Assembly (NCBI RefSeq): GCF_034190915.1 | Contig: NW_026947486.1 | Location: 102,095,123 to 102,159,122, forward strand | DNA: 64,000 nt | Direction: 5' to 3' | Source: Cavia porcellus | Lineage: Eukaryota > Chordata > Mammalia > Rodentia > Caviidae | Shown: positions 58,132-64,000 of the stretch, in pieces | How the letters are laid out: each line of letters begins with the position of its first letter | How positions within the stretch are numbered: position 1 is the stretch's first letter | The notes under the pieces: model-generated | What the model was told of the DNA's origin: nothing | The model's database searches: none | The model's input: the letters and a program-made list of their open reading frames with translations, nothing else | Made by a program: the position numbers and the translations under genes

Positions 58132-59790
58132 AAAGTTAGAAAAATAGGAGGTGGGGTAGTTCAGGTTGCCCAAAGTTCTACCAAATTTGATTTCTTGTAA
58201 AAAAAAAAAAAAGTACTAAAGTTCATGAATTCGACAGACATTGTTAACATACTTGAAGTATTTCTAGCCTGTTAACTTATTAGGCAATAAAGCCAGCAGA
58301 TCTAGAACAGCCTATTCTATCTTGATTAATATGTGTTTCCACATACATAAAAATGATTTACATCAACTGTCGAAATCAGTTATAAAATAAGCCTTTGAAA
58401 TCTGTTTCTCCATCCAGATGCAGTCTGGGTGTAGGTATACAGACGTGGGGAATATAAAGAGACCCTGGAATTCATAAACTTGGAGAATAGTCCTAAAACT
58501 AAGACTCAAAATGCCAAGAACCCTTCTTTACCGCTAACTTGGGGTTGTTAATGTGCTTTTTGCTTGGATCCTGTATTACAGGAACAGAATAGTAACATGT
58601 GGCTTCATTTCTTTACACTTTGGTATGTCCATGCTCATTGGTGAACCCTGGATTATTTTATCATCTGGATGTGTAGAGACTGAGCAATTCATGTCCTAGG
58701 ACTAAGAAAACAAGCTAACAGTTCTGCAGGTCTGTGCATTTGAAGTCAGAAAGATATGGCAGAAAAGATCTGTTTGGTATGAGACCCATGGTAGACTTTG
58801 CCTTTCTTCAATATCTCTGGTTAGCTCTAAATGGAATTCATTGTGTTTTCTAGAATTATTTGTTCTTGTGTATGACACTAATACCTGTTTTTTAACAATA
58901 AAGCTAGGATTCAGAATATCAAAAAGTGAGACTCTCCTTAGGTGAGATTCTAATACTTGAATACAGAAATATTTAGGAGCCATTTCTGCCTTGATAGTCA
59001 TCAAAAGAGAGCGACACTGAAGTGAGTAGGCTCAAAGTTGTGTTTTAAACAGAGATCTCAGTGCAGGAAACAGGAATATTCATATATGGTCTGAAGACTG
59101 TTTCTGATTACTAGCCACACAGCAAGCCAGTGCTGTCTAATCTTATAAATTCTGTTTTCCTGCCAGATGGCATTTTGGGGCCACTGATACTTTGAGTTCC
59201 TGGCATTTACTCTTACTGGAGATTTATTTGGTTTCCTAACTGAGCTCTTAACAAGAAAGCAAATCATTGGAAAGGGCGCACTTTCAATATGGCATAGGCA
59301 AGGCAAGGCTCATACTTGACCTGGGAAAGAGCTGCAGGGGAGAGGCGCTTCCCCACAGTCTCACAGTGACAGGTACTTTGTGCTTGGCGTGGAGGCCACG
59401 GACGGCTGAACAACTGCTTCACATACACTGCACAGAGTTCCAGGGAGCGTGGCCCTGGGTTCATTGTGTATGTTGGTTTCTGACTGTGTCATGTAAAGGA
59501 ACATCCCGGTTTTTTCTTTAGGGAAAAGTCAAGTCAGAGCTATTCTCTGGTCTTCCTTAGTCTCCTGACTGGTACAACTGTCTCCAGCAACTGTTCTCGT
59601 GAAGAATGCCACTCACTTTCTTCTCGAGCCAGCTCTCTGGAGAGGAAGGGTCTGCATGCGTGTCAGCGGGAGGCAGCAAGTGTGCGCACTGGGGGCCTGG
59701 TTTCACCTGTTTGGCGTTGGCTGCAGAGACTGGCGTGGGTTTGAGTGAGGCTTCGGCAGCCCTGGCCCAGGCGGGTTCCCACACACAGGG

Positions 59791-59798
59791 TGTGGTTT
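59791..59798 (+). promoter_or_regulatory. FHL1: RUNX-type motif TGTGGTTT
   Basis: TGTGGTTT lies about 75 bases upstream of the TATA box, inside a CACCC-like cacacagggtgtgg context. This is a motif match only. Confidence 0.35.
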
Positions 59799-59822
59799 CC
59801 TTAGCTCACACTCTGCTGTTTG

Positions 59823-59836
59823 GTTGCTTGGGCAAC
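59823..59836 (+). promoter_or_regulatory. FHL1: RFX X-box-like palindrome
   Basis: GTTGCTTGGGCAAC has the two RFX half-sites, GTTGC and GCAAC, at the canonical spacing (compare GTTGCCATGGCAAC). It sits 30 bases upstream of the TATA box. RFX factors bind this symmetrical motif. Occupancy here is inferred. Confidence 0.6.
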
Positions 59837-59855
59837 AGGGCCTAAACAGCCTGGA

Positions 59856-59861
59856 CATGTG
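59856..59861 (+). promoter_or_regulatory. FHL1: E-box CATGTG
   Basis: A CANNTG site about 5 bases upstream of the TATA box. Another, CACCTG, is at 59704-59709. Both would suit myogenic bHLH input for a muscle-enriched gene, but E-boxes are common by chance. Confidence 0.35.
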
Positions 59862-59865
59862 CTTG

Positions 59866-59874
59866 TATAAAAAA
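59866..59874 (+). promoter_or_regulatory. FHL1: TATA box of the proximal FHL1 promoter
   Basis: TATAAAAAA within cttgtataaaaaagctgg. Transcription would begin about 25-32 bases downstream, near 59893-59900. A strong GTGAGT donor follows at 59938, making a compact promoter plus short 5' UTR exon 1.4 kb upstream of the coding acceptor at 61315. Confidence 0.75.
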
Positions 59875-59895
59875 GCTGGGAATGGAACCCAGAGC

Positions 59896-59937
59896 AGGAG
59901 TTGGGGCTGTTCCGTTGGCGGAAGAGCTGCAGTGCCG
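59896..59937 (+). other. FHL1: FHL1 proximal non-coding first exon
   Basis: Short untranslated exon ending gaagagctgcagtgccg followed by GTGAGT. The 5' end is set only by distance from the TATA box. It contains no ATG, so translation would begin at 61341 after splicing, giving the standard 280-residue-class FHL1A. This architecture fits the main muscle transcript, but that assignment is inference. Confidence 0.7.
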
Positions 59938-63425
<3,488 letters not shown>

Positions 63426-63449
63426 GAAAGCAGGCTGTCTGATAGCGGT

Positions 63450-63695
63450 AGTGAGGGCAGCCCTGGCTCTTGAGGCCAGCCTCTGCCACTCAGTTGCTGT
63501 GTTACCTTGCCGAGGGTCTCACCTTCCTCGGGCCTTGGTGTCTTCATCTGTAAATTGGGGATAATAATGGCACCTGCCTCCCATGGCCGTGGTGGAGATT
63601 AAATGAGATACTGCAAACCAAAGCGCCCAGCACAGTGCCTGGCACGTTGTAGGCATTCAACAAAATGGTTGTTGAATCTGAATCCGGTGCTACAC
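63450..63695 (+). repeat. MIR SINE, near full length
   Basis: The text cagcctctgccactcagttg, ctgtgttaccttgccgaggg, ggtgtcttcatctgtaaatt, ggggataataatggcacctg, gtggagattaaatgagatac, cagcacagtgcctggcacgt and tgtaggcattcaacaaaatg is a strikingly complete MIR. Confidence 0.92.
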
Positions 63696-63707
63696 TCCCT
63701 GGTCTAG

Positions 63708-64000
<293 letters not shown>

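Larger units (their letters stand above)
53628..59790 (+). other. FHL1: FHL1 intron between the MASHRHS exon and the TATA promoter
   Basis: Non-coding. It contains a (TACATA)n-like stretch at 53.84-53.88 kb, a small hAT-type MITE (54.22 kb), a (CA)n (54.8 kb), a 23-bp palindrome (55.79 kb), an ID fragment and a B1 (57.9-58.1 kb). 55.9-57.8 kb and 58.15-59.7 kb show no exon, RNA gene or identifiable element. Confidence 0.6.

Overview
This is mammalian nuclear DNA, almost certainly from a non-murid rodent. Most of it is AT-rich and non-coding, with one CpG island, a cluster of spliced coding exons at the right end, and many interspersed repeats. The rodent call rests on numerous tRNA-Ala-derived ID-type SINEs (A box tagctcag, B box gttcgatcc) and 7SL-derived B1-type SINEs. 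The exact species cannot be read from the sequence. The gene is FHL1 (four and a half LIM domains 1), X-linked in placental mammals. It lies on the + strand and covers the window from about 9.2 kb past the right edge.

Layout. 1-8.5 kb is the 5' flank, made of old L2, L1, MIR and Tigger-like fossils, ID and B1 SINEs, and no supported gene. 8.56-9.65 kb is a CpG island with GC boxes and a probable non-coding first exon ending at a GTAAGC donor (9333). 9.3-53.6 kb is a very long first intron. It holds a MaLR-type LTR element with both LTRs (23.35-25.62 kb), nested hAT/LTR insertions (21.8-22.9 kb), a 5' tRNA-Lys half retro-inserted between 18-bp duplications (30.35 kb), an L1 3' end (44.6-45.4 kb), SINEs and microsatellites. 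At 53.6 kb is a small exon with its own start codon (MASHRHS), giving an N-terminally extended isoform. At 59.82-59.94 kb is a third 5' end: an RFX X-box-like palindrome, an E-box, a TATA box, and a short untranslated exon with a GTGAGT donor.

61.3-63.9 kb carries four consecutive coding exons (codons 1-52, 53-111, 111-167, 168-230). They encode the half LIM domain, LIM1, LIM2, LIM3 and the first zinc ligands of LIM4. The final coding exon(s), including any FHL1B-specific exon, lie beyond position 64000.

The gene works as a set of alternative 5' ends (CpG-island promoter, MASHRHS exon, TATA promoter) that all splice to the same acceptor at 61315. The 53.6-kb exon ends in phase 1 and the 61315 exon opens with the two bases that complete that codon, so its start is in frame with the canonical ATG at 61341. 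The product is a cytoplasmic, sarcomeric and nuclear LIM-only scaffold of striated muscle. No operon, CRISPR array or microbial system is present.
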